Origin: Marinobacterium_A aestuariivivens
GTDB taxonomy: Bacteria; Pseudomonadota; Gammaproteobacteria; Pseudomonadales; Balneatricaceae
Assembly (NCBI RefSeq): GCF_042661465.1
Contig: NZ_JBHSWE010000001.1
Span: 992,001 to 1,056,000 of the forward strand
Length of the DNA: 64,000 bases
Reading direction: 5' to 3'
Shown: positions 25,837-34,553 of the stretch, one piece after another
Position numbering within the stretch: the stretch's first letter is position 1
Layout: every line of letters begins with the position of its first letter
Program-made: the position numbers and the translations under genes
Notes under the pieces: model-generated
The model's input: only the letters and a program-made list of their open reading frames with translations
The model's database searches: none
Told to the model about the DNA's origin: nothing

Positions 25837-28415
25837 ATGACTTTCACCGAACAGCCGGAGGCACCGGACCCGGCCGCCGTCCAGCTCTACCCCCGCCCGC
25901 CGGGGCTGACGGACGAGGTCTATGACGCCGACGGCCGGATGCGGCGGCACTGGCAGTACCTGCTTGGCAGCCTGCATCAACTCGGCAGCGACACCCTGCA
26001 CGAGCGCCAGCGCAAGGCCGAACGCATACTGCGCGACGATGGCGCCACCTATTCCCAGACCAGCGACGACCTGGCCAGCCGCACCTGGGGACTGGACCCG
26101 GTACCGCTGCTGCTCGAGAGCGAGGAGTGGAGTCAGATCGAAGCGGGCCTTGCTGAGCGGGCCGAGCTGTTCGACCTGCTGCTCGGCGATATCTATGGCC
26201 GGCGCGAACTGGTGCGCTGCGGCCTCCTGCCACCGGAACTGCTGTTCAGCCACAAGGGATTCCTGCGTCCCTGCCAGGGCATCCGGCTGCCGGGCGACAA
26301 CCAGCTGATCCTGCACAGTGCCGATATGGTGCGCGACGCCGACGGAAAGATCGTGGTGATCGGCGACCGCACCCAGACCCCGAGCGGGGCCGGCTATGCG
26401 CTGGAAAACCGTACCGTGATGCGGCGCGTCTTTCCCAGCCTTTTCGCGACAGCCATGTGCACCGGCTGTCGCTGTTCTTCAATACCCTGCGCCGTACCCT
26501 GAGCCGGCTGGCGCCGCCGGGCAACCTCTCCGGCGGCGACCTGCCCACGGTGGTGATCCTGACCCCCGGCGCCTACAGCGAGACCTATTTCGAGCACACC
26601 TACCTGGCCAACTACCTGGGCTATCCGCTGGTTCAGGGTGGCGACCTGACGGTGCGCAACGGCTTTGTCTGGATGAAATCCCTCGACGGCCTGACCCGGG
26701 TCGATGTCATCCTGCGCCGGGTCGACGACAGCTTCTGCGACCCGGTGGAACTGAAAAGCGATTCGCGCCTCGGCGTCCCCGGCCTGCTGGAGGTGGTACG
26801 CGCCGGTCGGGTCGCGGTGGCCAACCCGATGGGCAGCAGCGTGCTCGAAAACCCGGCGCTGTTGAAATATCTGCCACAGATCAGTCAGTTCTTCCTCGGC
26901 CACGCACTGCAACTGGCGTCGGCACCCGCCTGGTGGTGCGGCGATCCGGACGACCGGGCCTACGTGCTGGCCCACCTCGACCAGCTGGTGATCAAGCGCT
27001 GCTCGCGCCAGGCCGGCGAATACAGCCAGTTCGGTTTCGATCTGTCCAGGACCCAAAGGCGCCAACTGGCCGAGCGCATCCGCCTGCATCCGCAGCAGTA
27101 TGCAGCCCAGGCCTTCGTCTCGCCATCCCAGGTCCCGAGCTGGCAGGGCGGCAACCTGCAGCCGCGACCATCGCTGCTGCGCAGTTTCACCGTCGCGGGC
27201 CAGGGCGCCTACGCCGTCATGCCCGGCGGCCTGACCCGGGTCGGCCTCGAGCAGGAAAGCCGCCTGATCGCCAACCAGATCGGCTCGATCAGCAAGGATA
27301 CCTGGGTGCTGGCCTCGGAACCGGAGAAACAGCTGAGCCTGCAGCCCCGCCCCGGCGCCGACACACTGCCGCAGTTGCGCCAGTACACCAACCTGCCGAG
27401 CAGGATGGTGGAAAACCTGTTCTGGATGGGCCGTTATGGCGAGCGTGCCGATACCGCCATCCGCCTGCTGCGCACCGTGTTCGTCCAGCTCAACAGCGCC
27501 TACCGGCTGCCGGAAGGCGCCGACCGGCTGCTGCTGCGTGCCGTGACCGAGGTGACCCTCACCCTGCCGGGCTTTACCGTCGACGACCCCGGGCTGTTCC
27601 GCAAGCCCGAGCCCGAACTGCTGTCCGTCATCAGCGACAGCCGCCGCACCGGCAGCGTCAAGGCCTCGCTGATGGCGATGCTCAACTGCGCCGAGGAGGT
27701 CAAGGAGCTGCTGTCGGCCGATATCCAGCGCATCATCAACGATATCCGCGACGAGCTCAACGGCCTCGAAGGCGCCGTGTCCCGCGGCATGACCTCGGCG
27801 CCGGAAGAGACACTGGATCCGCTGATCACCGCCCTGCTGGCACTCAGCGGCCTCTACCAGGACAGCATGTTCCGCGGCCTGGGCTGGCGCTTCCTGCAGA
27901 TCGGCCGGCGCCTCGAGAAGGCGCAGCAGGTCGCCACCCTGCTGCGCGCGCTGCTGGTGCCCGTGCACGGCGACAGCAGCGAAGACCTGGCCCTGGAGTC
28001 GGCACTGCTGACCGCCGAGGCACTGAATACCTACCGCCGCCGTTATCGCGCCGAAACCAATATCGTCAGCGGGCTCGGACTGCTGCTGATCGACCGCAGC
28101 AACCCGCGCTCGCTGATCTACCAGCTCGACAAGCTGCGCAAGGACCTGGCCGAACTGCCCGCCCGAAGCAAGGGGCCGGAGCTGCCGCGGGAACAGCGCC
28201 TGGTGCTGGAGGTTTATTCAGCCGTCCAGCTCACCGACATGAGCCTGCTGGCCGGCGCCGCAGACAACGACAAGAGCCGCAAGGCGCTCGACGAACTGCT
28301 GCGACTCGTACAGCAGCGCCTCAACCAGGTGGCCCTGGCGATCAGCGACGATTTCTTCGATCATACCGGCGGCCCGCAGCAGCTGGTGAATACCGGATGG
28401 AACAGCGAACTATGA
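25837..28415 (+). CDS. Circularly permuted ATP-grasp / alpha-E fusion protein (module 2, frame break)
   Basis: About 859 residues after repair: residues 1-480 are a circularly permuted ATP-grasp region, residues 515-859 an alpha-E domain (LPSRMVENLFWMGRYGERAD). The two activities encoded separately in module 1 are thus joined. The frame break lies in a T run at 26441-26444; one T more gives FPSLFRDSHVHRLSLFF. Compared with module 1, the ATP-binding motifs are altered: VIGDRTQTPSGAGYALEN replaces VLEDNLRVPSGVSYMLEN, and LVIKRCSRQAGEYSQFG replaces the glycine-rich loop, so catalysis may differ or be lost. Its stop overlaps the next ATG. Confidence 0.86.
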
Positions 28416-29305
28416 TCTACCGCATCCGCCACCTGACCGAATACCGGTATCAGCAACCGGTCAGCCTCTGCTACAACCTGGCCCACCTGCAGCCACGCAA
28501 TACGCCGTACCAGAGCTGTGTCAGCAGCAAGCTGCATATCGACCCGATGCCGTCCTACAGCCGCAAGCGCAAGGACTATTTCGGCAACAACATGCTGCAC
28601 TTCTCGATCGAGGTGCCGCACCGCAAGCTCGCCATCGAAGTGATCAGCGACATCCGCATCGACGAAGCCCGCACCAGCCCCGAGCTGAATCTGGACCTGG
28701 GCAACACCTGTGCCCAGGCACTCGAAGCGCTGCATGACAGCCAGAACCGAGCCACCCTCGATGCGCGGGAGTTCGTGCTTGAATCGCCGATGGTGAAAAT
28801 GATTCCGCAGCTGCGCGAATATGCCGAGGCCTCGTTCCTCCCGGACCGCCCTCTGCTGTCGGCGGCCCGGGATCTGACGCAGCGCATATTCAGCGACTTC
28901 ACCTACGACCCGCACTTCACCACCGTCGCCACACCGCTGTCGGATGTGCTGGAACATCGCCGCGGGGTCTGCCAGGATTTCGCCCATCTGGCGATCGGCT
29001 GCCTGCGCGCCCTGGGCTACCCGGCCCGCTACGTCAGCGGCTATCTGGAGACGCTGCCGCCGCCGGGCAAGGAGAAACTGGTCGGCTCGGATGCCTCCCA
29101 TGCCTGGTTCGCGGTCTACTCCCCGGACGAAGGCTGGTTCGAATTCGATCCGACCAACAACAACATGCCGGCCCACCAGCACATCACCACGGCCTGGGGA
29201 CGGGACTACTCCGACGTCGCGCCGCTGCGCGGCGTGATCTTCGACGGCGGCAAGTCCCAGGCACCGAAGGTCGCCGTCGATGTCGAGCGGCTCGATAAAC
29301 CCTGA
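28412..29305 (+). CDS. Transglutaminase-like cysteine protease family protein (module 2)
   Basis: 297 residues. An N-terminal beta domain (MIYRIRHLTEYRYQQPVSL), typical of bacterial transglutaminase-like proteins, precedes the catalytic domain with Cys187 in RRGVCQDFAHL, His230 in SDASHAWFAVY and Asp246 in FEFDPTNN, so the triad is complete. There is no signal peptide; action in the cytoplasm is likely. Families with this triad cleave or cross-link amide bonds. Last gene of the five-gene locus, overlapping the fusion gene by 4 bases. Confidence 0.9.
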   Translation: MIYRIRHLTEYRYQQPVSLCYNLAHLQPRNTPYQSCVSSKLHIDPMPSYSRKRKDYFGNNMLHFSIEVPHRKLAIEVISDIRIDEARTSPELNLDLGNTCAQALEALHDSQNRATLDAREFVLESPMVKMIPQLREYAEASFLPDRPLLSAARDLTQRIFSDFTYDPHFTTVATPLSDVLEHRRGVCQDFAHLAIGCLRALGYPARYVSGYLETLPPPGKEKLVGSDASHAWFAVYSPDEGWFEFDPTNNNMPAHQHITTAWGRDYSDVAPLRGVIFDGGKSQAPKVAVDVERLDKP

Positions 29306-29398
29306 GGCATCACGCGCAACCCGAATCAACAGGTCTATCGGAAACTCACTATTTTCCAATAGAATGCGGCCTTTCAACCCAACACCGAGGTTTTTGAG

Positions 29399-29965
29399 AT
29401 GCCCAAAGCATCCGAATTGAAGCGGGGCCATGTCGTCGAACTCAATGGCCATGTCTACGTGGTGCAGAATGTCGATGTGCGCAACCCCACCTCCCGTGGC
29501 GCCAACACCCTGTACAAGGTCCGTTTCAGCCAGTTGCCCGACGGCGGCAAGCACGATGTCACCTTCACCGGCGACGACACCGTCAAGAACGTCGCCCTGG
29601 AACGGCGCCAGGTCTCCTATCTCTACCGCGAGGACGATCTGCTGACTTTCATGGACATCGAGGACTACAACCAGTACAGCCTCAATGCCAGCGCCATCGA
29701 AAACCAGGCACCCTTTCTGAGCGACGGTCTCGAGGGCATCACCGCGCTGCTGATCGACGGCCAGATCGTCACCGTCGAGCTGCCCTCCTCGGTGGTACTG
29801 GAAGTCACCGAATGCGTTCCGGGCATGCAGGCGGCCAGCGCCACCGGCCGTACCAAGCCGGCGAAGCTGTCCAACGGACTGGAGATCCAGGTGCCCGAGT
29901 ACATCAAGCAGGGCGAGAAGGTCAAGGTCAATACCGAAACCGGCAAGTTCATGACCCGGGCCTGA
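29399..29965 (+). CDS. efpL: EfpL (YeiP), elongation factor P-like protein
   Basis: 188-residue three-domain EF-P paralogue that helps ribosomes stalled at proline and other difficult motifs. The loop that in EF-P carries the modified lysine reads NPTSRGANTLYKV (about residues 29-41), with Arg at the tip. This matches the YeiP/EfpL subfamily and not EF-P, EpmA-type lysylation or EarP-type rhamnosylation. The C-terminal ASATGRTKPAKLSNGLEIQVPEY also matches YeiP. A possible -10 (TAGAAT, 29355-29360) lies upstream. Confidence 0.88.
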   Translation: MPKASELKRGHVVELNGHVYVVQNVDVRNPTSRGANTLYKVRFSQLPDGGKHDVTFTGDDTVKNVALERRQVSYLYREDDLLTFMDIEDYNQYSLNASAIENQAPFLSDGLEGITALLIDGQIVTVELPSSVVLEVTECVPGMQAASATGRTKPAKLSNGLEIQVPEYIKQGEKVKVNTETGKFMTRA

Positions 29966-29998
29966 GCCCCCGGTCCGAAACAGGAGAGCGAAGCGACT

Positions 29999-30888
29999 AT
30001 GCGTACCGTAACCAAGGCCGTCATTCCGGTCGCCGGACTCGGCACCCGCGTACTGCCGGCCAGCAAGGCGATCCCGAAAGAGATGCTGCCCGTCGGCGAC
30101 AAGCCGGTGATCCAGCATGTCGTCGAGGAAGCGATTGCCGCCGGGATCACCCAGATCATTCTGGTCACCCGTTCGGGCAAGGAGGCGATCGAGAACCACT
30201 TCGACGCCAACTACGAGCTCGAGGCCGAACTCGAGATCAAGGGCAAGATCGCCGAGCTGGCCTCGGTGCGCAACATCCAGCCGCCGGAAGTCGAGATCGT
30301 CTCGGTACGCCAGCCGCGCGCCCAGGGCTCGGCCATGCGGTGCTCTGCGCCGCCGGCATCGTCGGCAACGAGCCCTTCGCGGTCCTGCTGCCGGATGTGC
30401 TGATCAACCGCAGGGTCACGGATCCCCACCCGGCCGATATGGCCGGCATGATGGCCGCCTTCGCCAAAGAGGGCACGGCCCAGATCATGGTCGAACCGGT
30501 ACCCGAGGCCCATGTCGAGCGCTACGGCATCGTCGACTGCGGCGGCGCCAGCCTGTCGGGCGGCGATTCGCACCCGATTCGCGGCATGGTCGAGAAGCCG
30601 GCCCGGGACAGCGCGCCGTCGAATCTTGCCATTGTCGGCCGCTACATCCTGCCGGCACGCATCATGCAACTGCTCAAGACCACGCCCCGCGGCGCCGGCG
30701 GCGAAATCCAGCTGACCGATGCCCTGGCCGCGCTGCTGCAGCAGATGCCGGTCGAGGCCTTCCACATGCATGGCAAGTCCTACGATTGCGGCAACAAGCT
30801 CGGCTACCTCCAGGCCAACATGGTCTATGGCCTGCAAAACCCGCAAACCGGCGACGAGCTGCGCGCCTTCCTTAAAGAGCAACTGTAG
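29999..30888 (+). CDS. galU: GalU, UTP--glucose-1-phosphate uridylyltransferase (frame break)
   Basis: Makes UDP-glucose for lipopolysaccharide and exopolysaccharide. Nucleotidyltransferase motif: AVIPVAGLGTRVLPASKAIPK in two segments at the N-terminus; later VEKPARDSAPSNLAIVGRYIL and DCGNKLGYLQANM. The frame breaks near 30331; one C more gives AQGLGHAVLCAAG, the conserved sequence. About 296 residues. RBS CAGGAG precedes the ATG. The TAG stop codon (30886-30888) is part of the repeat element that begins at 30885, so the natural C-terminus may have been altered slightly. Confidence 0.93.
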
Positions 30889-31037
30889 GGTGGAATGAGC
30901 CTGCGAATTCCACCGGTGAGTCGCACTCCGGGTGGTCCCGGCCACCGGTGGAGCCGAATCAAAACACCCACGGATCATCGGCCGGGCAATCCGAAACCGC
31001 CGGTGGAATTCGTTGAACAGCACTCATTCCACCCTAC
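30885..31037. repeat. Nested inverted repeat, GTAGGGTGGAATGAG family (copy 2)
   Basis: GTAGGGTGGAATGAG (30885-30899) pairs with CTCATTCCACCCTAC (31023-31037). Inner arms are GAATTCCACCGGTG and CCGGTGGAATTC. It sits between the convergent galU and epimerase genes and supplies the galU stop codon. Confidence 0.92.
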
Positions 31038-31071
31038 ACAAGAGTTGATCAACGAGGTCAGCGGTGATGCC

Positions 31072-32076
31072 TCAGCCGTAATACTCCCTGAACCAGCTGA
31101 CGAAGCGCTCAACACCCTCGTCGAGCCCGGTGCAGGGCCGGAAACCGGTGGCGTCGAACAGCTGTTGTGTCGAGGCCCAGGTGTGCGGCACGTCTCCCGG
31201 CTGCATCGGCAGCAGGTTCATCCTCGCCTTCAGGCCCAGCGCTTCCTCCAGGGCACGGATGAAATCCATCAGCCCGACCGGCTGGCCGGCGCCGATATTG
31301 TAGACCGCATAGGGCGCCGAGCTATGGTTGCGCGCGCCCGTCTCGGGCGTCCAGCCGGGCCGAGCCTGCGGGATGGTATCCATCACCCGCACCACCCCCT
31401 CGACAATATCGTCGATATAGGTGAAGTCGCGGCTCATCTGCCCCCTGTTGTAGACATCGATCGCATCGCCCGCACTGATGGCGCGGGCAAACCTGATCGG
31501 CGCCATATCGGGACGCCCCCAGGGGCCATAGACCGTGAAAAAGCGCAGGCCCGTGCTGGGCAGGCCATAGAGGTGGGAATAGGAATGGACCAGCAACTCG
31601 CCGGATTTCTTGCTGGCGGCATAGAGCGAAACCGGGTGGTCCACCGCGTCCTCCTCACGGAACGGCACCCGGGTATTGAGGCCGTAGACCGAGCTCGAGG
31701 AGGCATAGACCAGATGGGCAAGCTGCTGCGCCCGGCAGCCCTCCAGAATATTGACCAGCCCCGCCAGATTGGCATCGACATAGGCGCGGGGATTGTCGAG
31801 TGAATAGCGCACGCCCGCCTGGGCCGCCAGGTGGACAACGCGATCGAATCGGCTCACCTCGAACAGTGCGGCGATGGCCGCGCGATCGGCCAGATCCGCC
31901 GCCACGAAACTGAAGCCTGGCTCCGAGTCCAGCCGTGACAGCCGGGCACGCTTGAGCGCCGGGTCGTAGTAATCGTTCAGGTTGTCGAGACCCGTTACCC
32001 GACAGCCGCTCGCCAACAGTCGCTGCGCGACATGAAAGCCGATAAAACCGGCGACACCGGTGACCAGCACCTTCAT
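31072..32076 (-). CDS. NAD-dependent epimerase, probable UDP-glucuronate 4-epimerase
   Basis: 334-residue extended short-chain dehydrogenase. NAD-binding loop GVAGFIGFHVA (residues 7-17), catalytic SSSSVYGL and YAASKKSGE (Tyr-x3-Lys). The segment LDNLNDYYDPALKRARL is typical of UDP-glucuronate 4-epimerases, which make UDP-galacturonate for surface polysaccharides. UDP-glucose from GalU, encoded next to it on the other strand, would be two steps upstream. UDP-GlcNAc 4-epimerase is the main alternative. Confidence 0.83.
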   Translation of the reverse strand: MKVLVTGVAGFIGFHVAQRLLASGCRVTGLDNLNDYYDPALKRARLSRLDSEPGFSFVAADLADRAAIAALFEVSRFDRVVHLAAQAGVRYSLDNPRAYVDANLAGLVNILEGCRAQQLAHLVYASSSSVYGLNTRVPFREEDAVDHPVSLYAASKKSGELLVHSYSHLYGLPSTGLRFFTVYGPWGRPDMAPIRFARAISAGDAIDVYNRGQMSRDFTYIDDIVEGVVRVMDTIPQARPGWTPETGARNHSSAPYAVYNIGAGQPVGLMDFIRALEEALGLKARMNLLPMQPGDVPHTWASTQQLFDATGFRPCTGLDEGVERFVSWFREYYG

Positions 32077-32140
32077 GCATTCTCCTTGCTGCTCCAGCCC
32101 CTTGCTGGACGCTCACTATAGCACCGGGAGCCACTTCCCT

Positions 32141-32178
32141 GTAGGTTGGGTGCAGTGCCGGAGGCACATAACCCAACA
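32141..32178. repeat. REP-like hairpin GTTGGGT...ACCCAAC
   Basis: GTTGGGT pairs with ACCCAAC around GCAGTGCCGGAGGCAC, itself a small palindrome. Single copy in this window. Confidence 0.6.
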
Positions 32179-32395
32179 ACCGCTCTGCCAACCGATACCA
32201 ATCGATCTGCAATACGATCGATATGGCGGGTTCCCTGAAAACCGCTCCTGCGTTTTCAGGCGGGCCGCGTTCGGATTTCCACGGGGTGGCCTTCCACCAT
32301 CCCTGGCGGTTTCTCGATGCCCGTACAAGGTACGAGGCGTTTCGGCCAGATGGGACGCATCGCTCTACCCACCCTCCGTCCGCGCCTTCGATAAG

Positions 32396-32423
32396 CAAAA
32401 AGGCCGCTCGTTAGAGCGGCCTT
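32396..32423 (-). terminator. Terminator of the pdhR-aceE-aceF operon
   Basis: On the minus strand AAGGCCGCTC - TAAC - GAGCGGCCTT forms a 10-bp stem whose 3' side runs into TTTTT. A,T flanks on both sides could make it work in both directions. Confidence 0.88.
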
Positions 32424-32489
32424 TTCTGTATAAAACCGGGGCCCCGGAGGGGCCAAGCCAAGGGATTTGGAAAGGGTCTTTCCAAAGTG

Positions 32490-34474
32490 CTACAGCACCA
32501 AGCGACGGATATCGCTCAGCAGACTGTTCAGGTAGGTCAGGAAGCGACCGGCATCGCCGCCGTTGATCGCACGGTGGTCGTACGACAGGCACAGCGGCAG
32601 CATCAGACGCGGCTCGAACTCCTTGCCGTTCCAGCGCGGTTCGATGTCCGCCTTGGAAACGCCCAGGATACCCACTTCCGGCGTCGGTACGATCGGCGTG
32701 AAACCGGTACCGCCGATGCCGCCGAGGCTCGAGATCGTGAAGCAGGAGCCCTGCATCTCGTTCGGCTTCAGCTTGCGGTCCTTGGCCTTGCCGGCCAGCT
32801 CGACCGCCTCGCGGGACAGCTCGTAGATCGACTTCTTGTCGGCATCCTTGATCACCGGCACCATCAGGCCGTTCGGCGTATCGACCGCCAGACCGACATT
32901 GATGTACTTCTTCAGGACGATATGCTCGCCGTCGGCGTGCAGCGAGGCGTTGAACTTCGGATTTTCCTTCAGCGCCAGCGCCACGGCCTTGATCATGAAC
33001 GGCAGCGGTGTCAGCTTCACACCCTCTTTGGCCGCCGCATCCTTCATTTCCTTGCGGAAGGCTTCCAGCTCGGTGATATCGGCCTTGTCGAACTGCGTCA
33101 CATGGGGCACGTTGAGCCAGCAGCGGGTCATGTTCGCCGCCGTGACCTTCGCCACCTTGCTCATCTTCTGCATCTCGATCTCGCCGAACTGGCTGAAATC
33201 GATCTCCGGCACAGCCGGGATGCCGCTACCGCCGGTCACCGCCGCCGCTGCCGGCTGCTTGGACAGGCGCTTGAGCGCATCCTTGACGAACCGCTGCACG
33301 TCTTCCTTCAGGACACGGCCCTTGCGGCCGCTGCCGCTGACCTGCGCCAGCTCGACACCGAATTCACGGGCGACGGCACGCACCGCGGGACCGGCATGCA
33401 CCTTGCGATTCTTCTGTTCCAGCGCAACCAGGTCCGCCGTGGCAACCTCTTTGGCCTCCTGGCGGGCAGGTGCAGCAGCCGGCGCCGGGGAAGCGGCTTT
33501 CTGCGCCGCAGCCGGAGCCGACACGGCGGCAGCGGATTCAGCCTCGGCTGCCGGGGCGCTGCCGGCCACTTCCAGAATCAGGATCAGATCACCTTCGTTG
33601 CAGGTGCCGCCTTCGCTGATCTTGACCTCCTTGACGGTGCCGCCCATCGGCGCCGGCACTTCCATCGAGGCCTTGTCGGTTTCCAGCGCGATCAGGCTGT
33701 CGCCCTCGCTGATGACATCGCCGGCCTTGACCAGCACTTCGATGACGTCGACATCGGTGGCGCCGCTCAGATCCGGTACCCGGACCTCTTCAGTGCCGCC
33801 TGCTTTCGCAGGCGCCGCGGCCGGAGCTGCGGCAGGTGCTGGTGCCGCGGCCTGGCCGGAGCCGCCGCTGCAGGCGCATCGGCCTGAGCGCTGCCGGCCA
33901 CTTCCAGCGTCAGAATCAGGTCACCCTCGTTGCAGGTGCCGCCTTCGCTGATCTTGACCTCCTTGACGGTGCCGCCCATCGGGGCCGGCACTTCCATCGA
34001 GGCCTTGTCGGTTTCCAGCGCGATCAGGCTGTCGCCTTCGCTGATGACATCGCCGGCCTTGACCAGCACTTCGATGACATCGACGTCGGACGCGCCGCTC
34101 AGGTCCGGCACCCGAACCTCTTCGATGCTGGCGGCCGCGGCGGGCGCAGCCGGCTCGGCTTTGGGCGCTTCGGCGGCAGGCTCAGCGGCTGCAGCCGGTG
34201 CCGGGTCGGCCTGCGCCGGCGCCTCGGCCGCGGCGGCCGCGGTTTCCAGCACCAGGATCTGGTCGCCTTCGTTGCAGACGCCGCCTTCCTGAATGACCAC
34301 TTCCTTGACCGTGCCACCGTGGGTGGACGGGACTTCCATCGATGCCTTGTCGGTTTCCAGCGCGATCAGGCTGTCGCCTTCGCTGATCTGGTCGCCCGGC
34401 TTGACCAGCACCTCGATGACATCCACATCGGAAGCGCCGCTCAGGTCTGGAACTGTAATGGTGATTGTGCTCAC
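32490..34474 (-). CDS. aceF: Pyruvate dehydrogenase E2, dihydrolipoyl acetyltransferase (three lipoyl domains, frame break)
   Basis: Core of the pyruvate dehydrogenase complex. Three lipoyl domains are present, each with the lipoylated lysine in ETDKASMEVP, separated by long Ala-Pro linkers. A peripheral-subunit-binding domain follows (AGPAVRAVAREFGVELAQV) and then the catalytic domain ending SYDHRAINGGDAGRF. The frame breaks in the second Ala-Pro linker near 33853; one C more joins APAAAAPAQAAAPAPA to the third lipoyl domain. About 661 residues. Repeated linker and lipoyl DNA make this gene prone to recombination or assembly error, so the lipoyl number should be treated with some care. It follows aceE after 79 bases. 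Confidence 0.92.
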
Positions 34475-34553
34475 GATAATGTCCTCAAAATCATTCTCAA
34501 CCGTTACGAAGTTCTGAACGCCCGCCGGACGGATCCGGCGGGCTCGCCGGGAA

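Larger units (their letters stand above)
32077..32489. other. Gap between the epimerase gene and aceF
   Basis: Holds a small REP-like hairpin at 32141-32178 (GTAGGTTGGGTGCAG...GCACATAACCCAAC) and the aceF terminator at 32396-32423. In 32190-32390 I see no gene and no repeat shared with other gaps. Confidence 0.65.

Noticed and set aside
29306..29398. A firm promoter for efpL
   Set aside because: TAGAAT is a fair -10, but no acceptable -35 lies 16-18 bases upstream, so I mention it only in the gene entry.
28361..30199. A 612-codon minus-strand frame opposite the transglutaminase, efpL and galU genes
   Set aside because: Antisense across three well-supported genes; no start context or domain.
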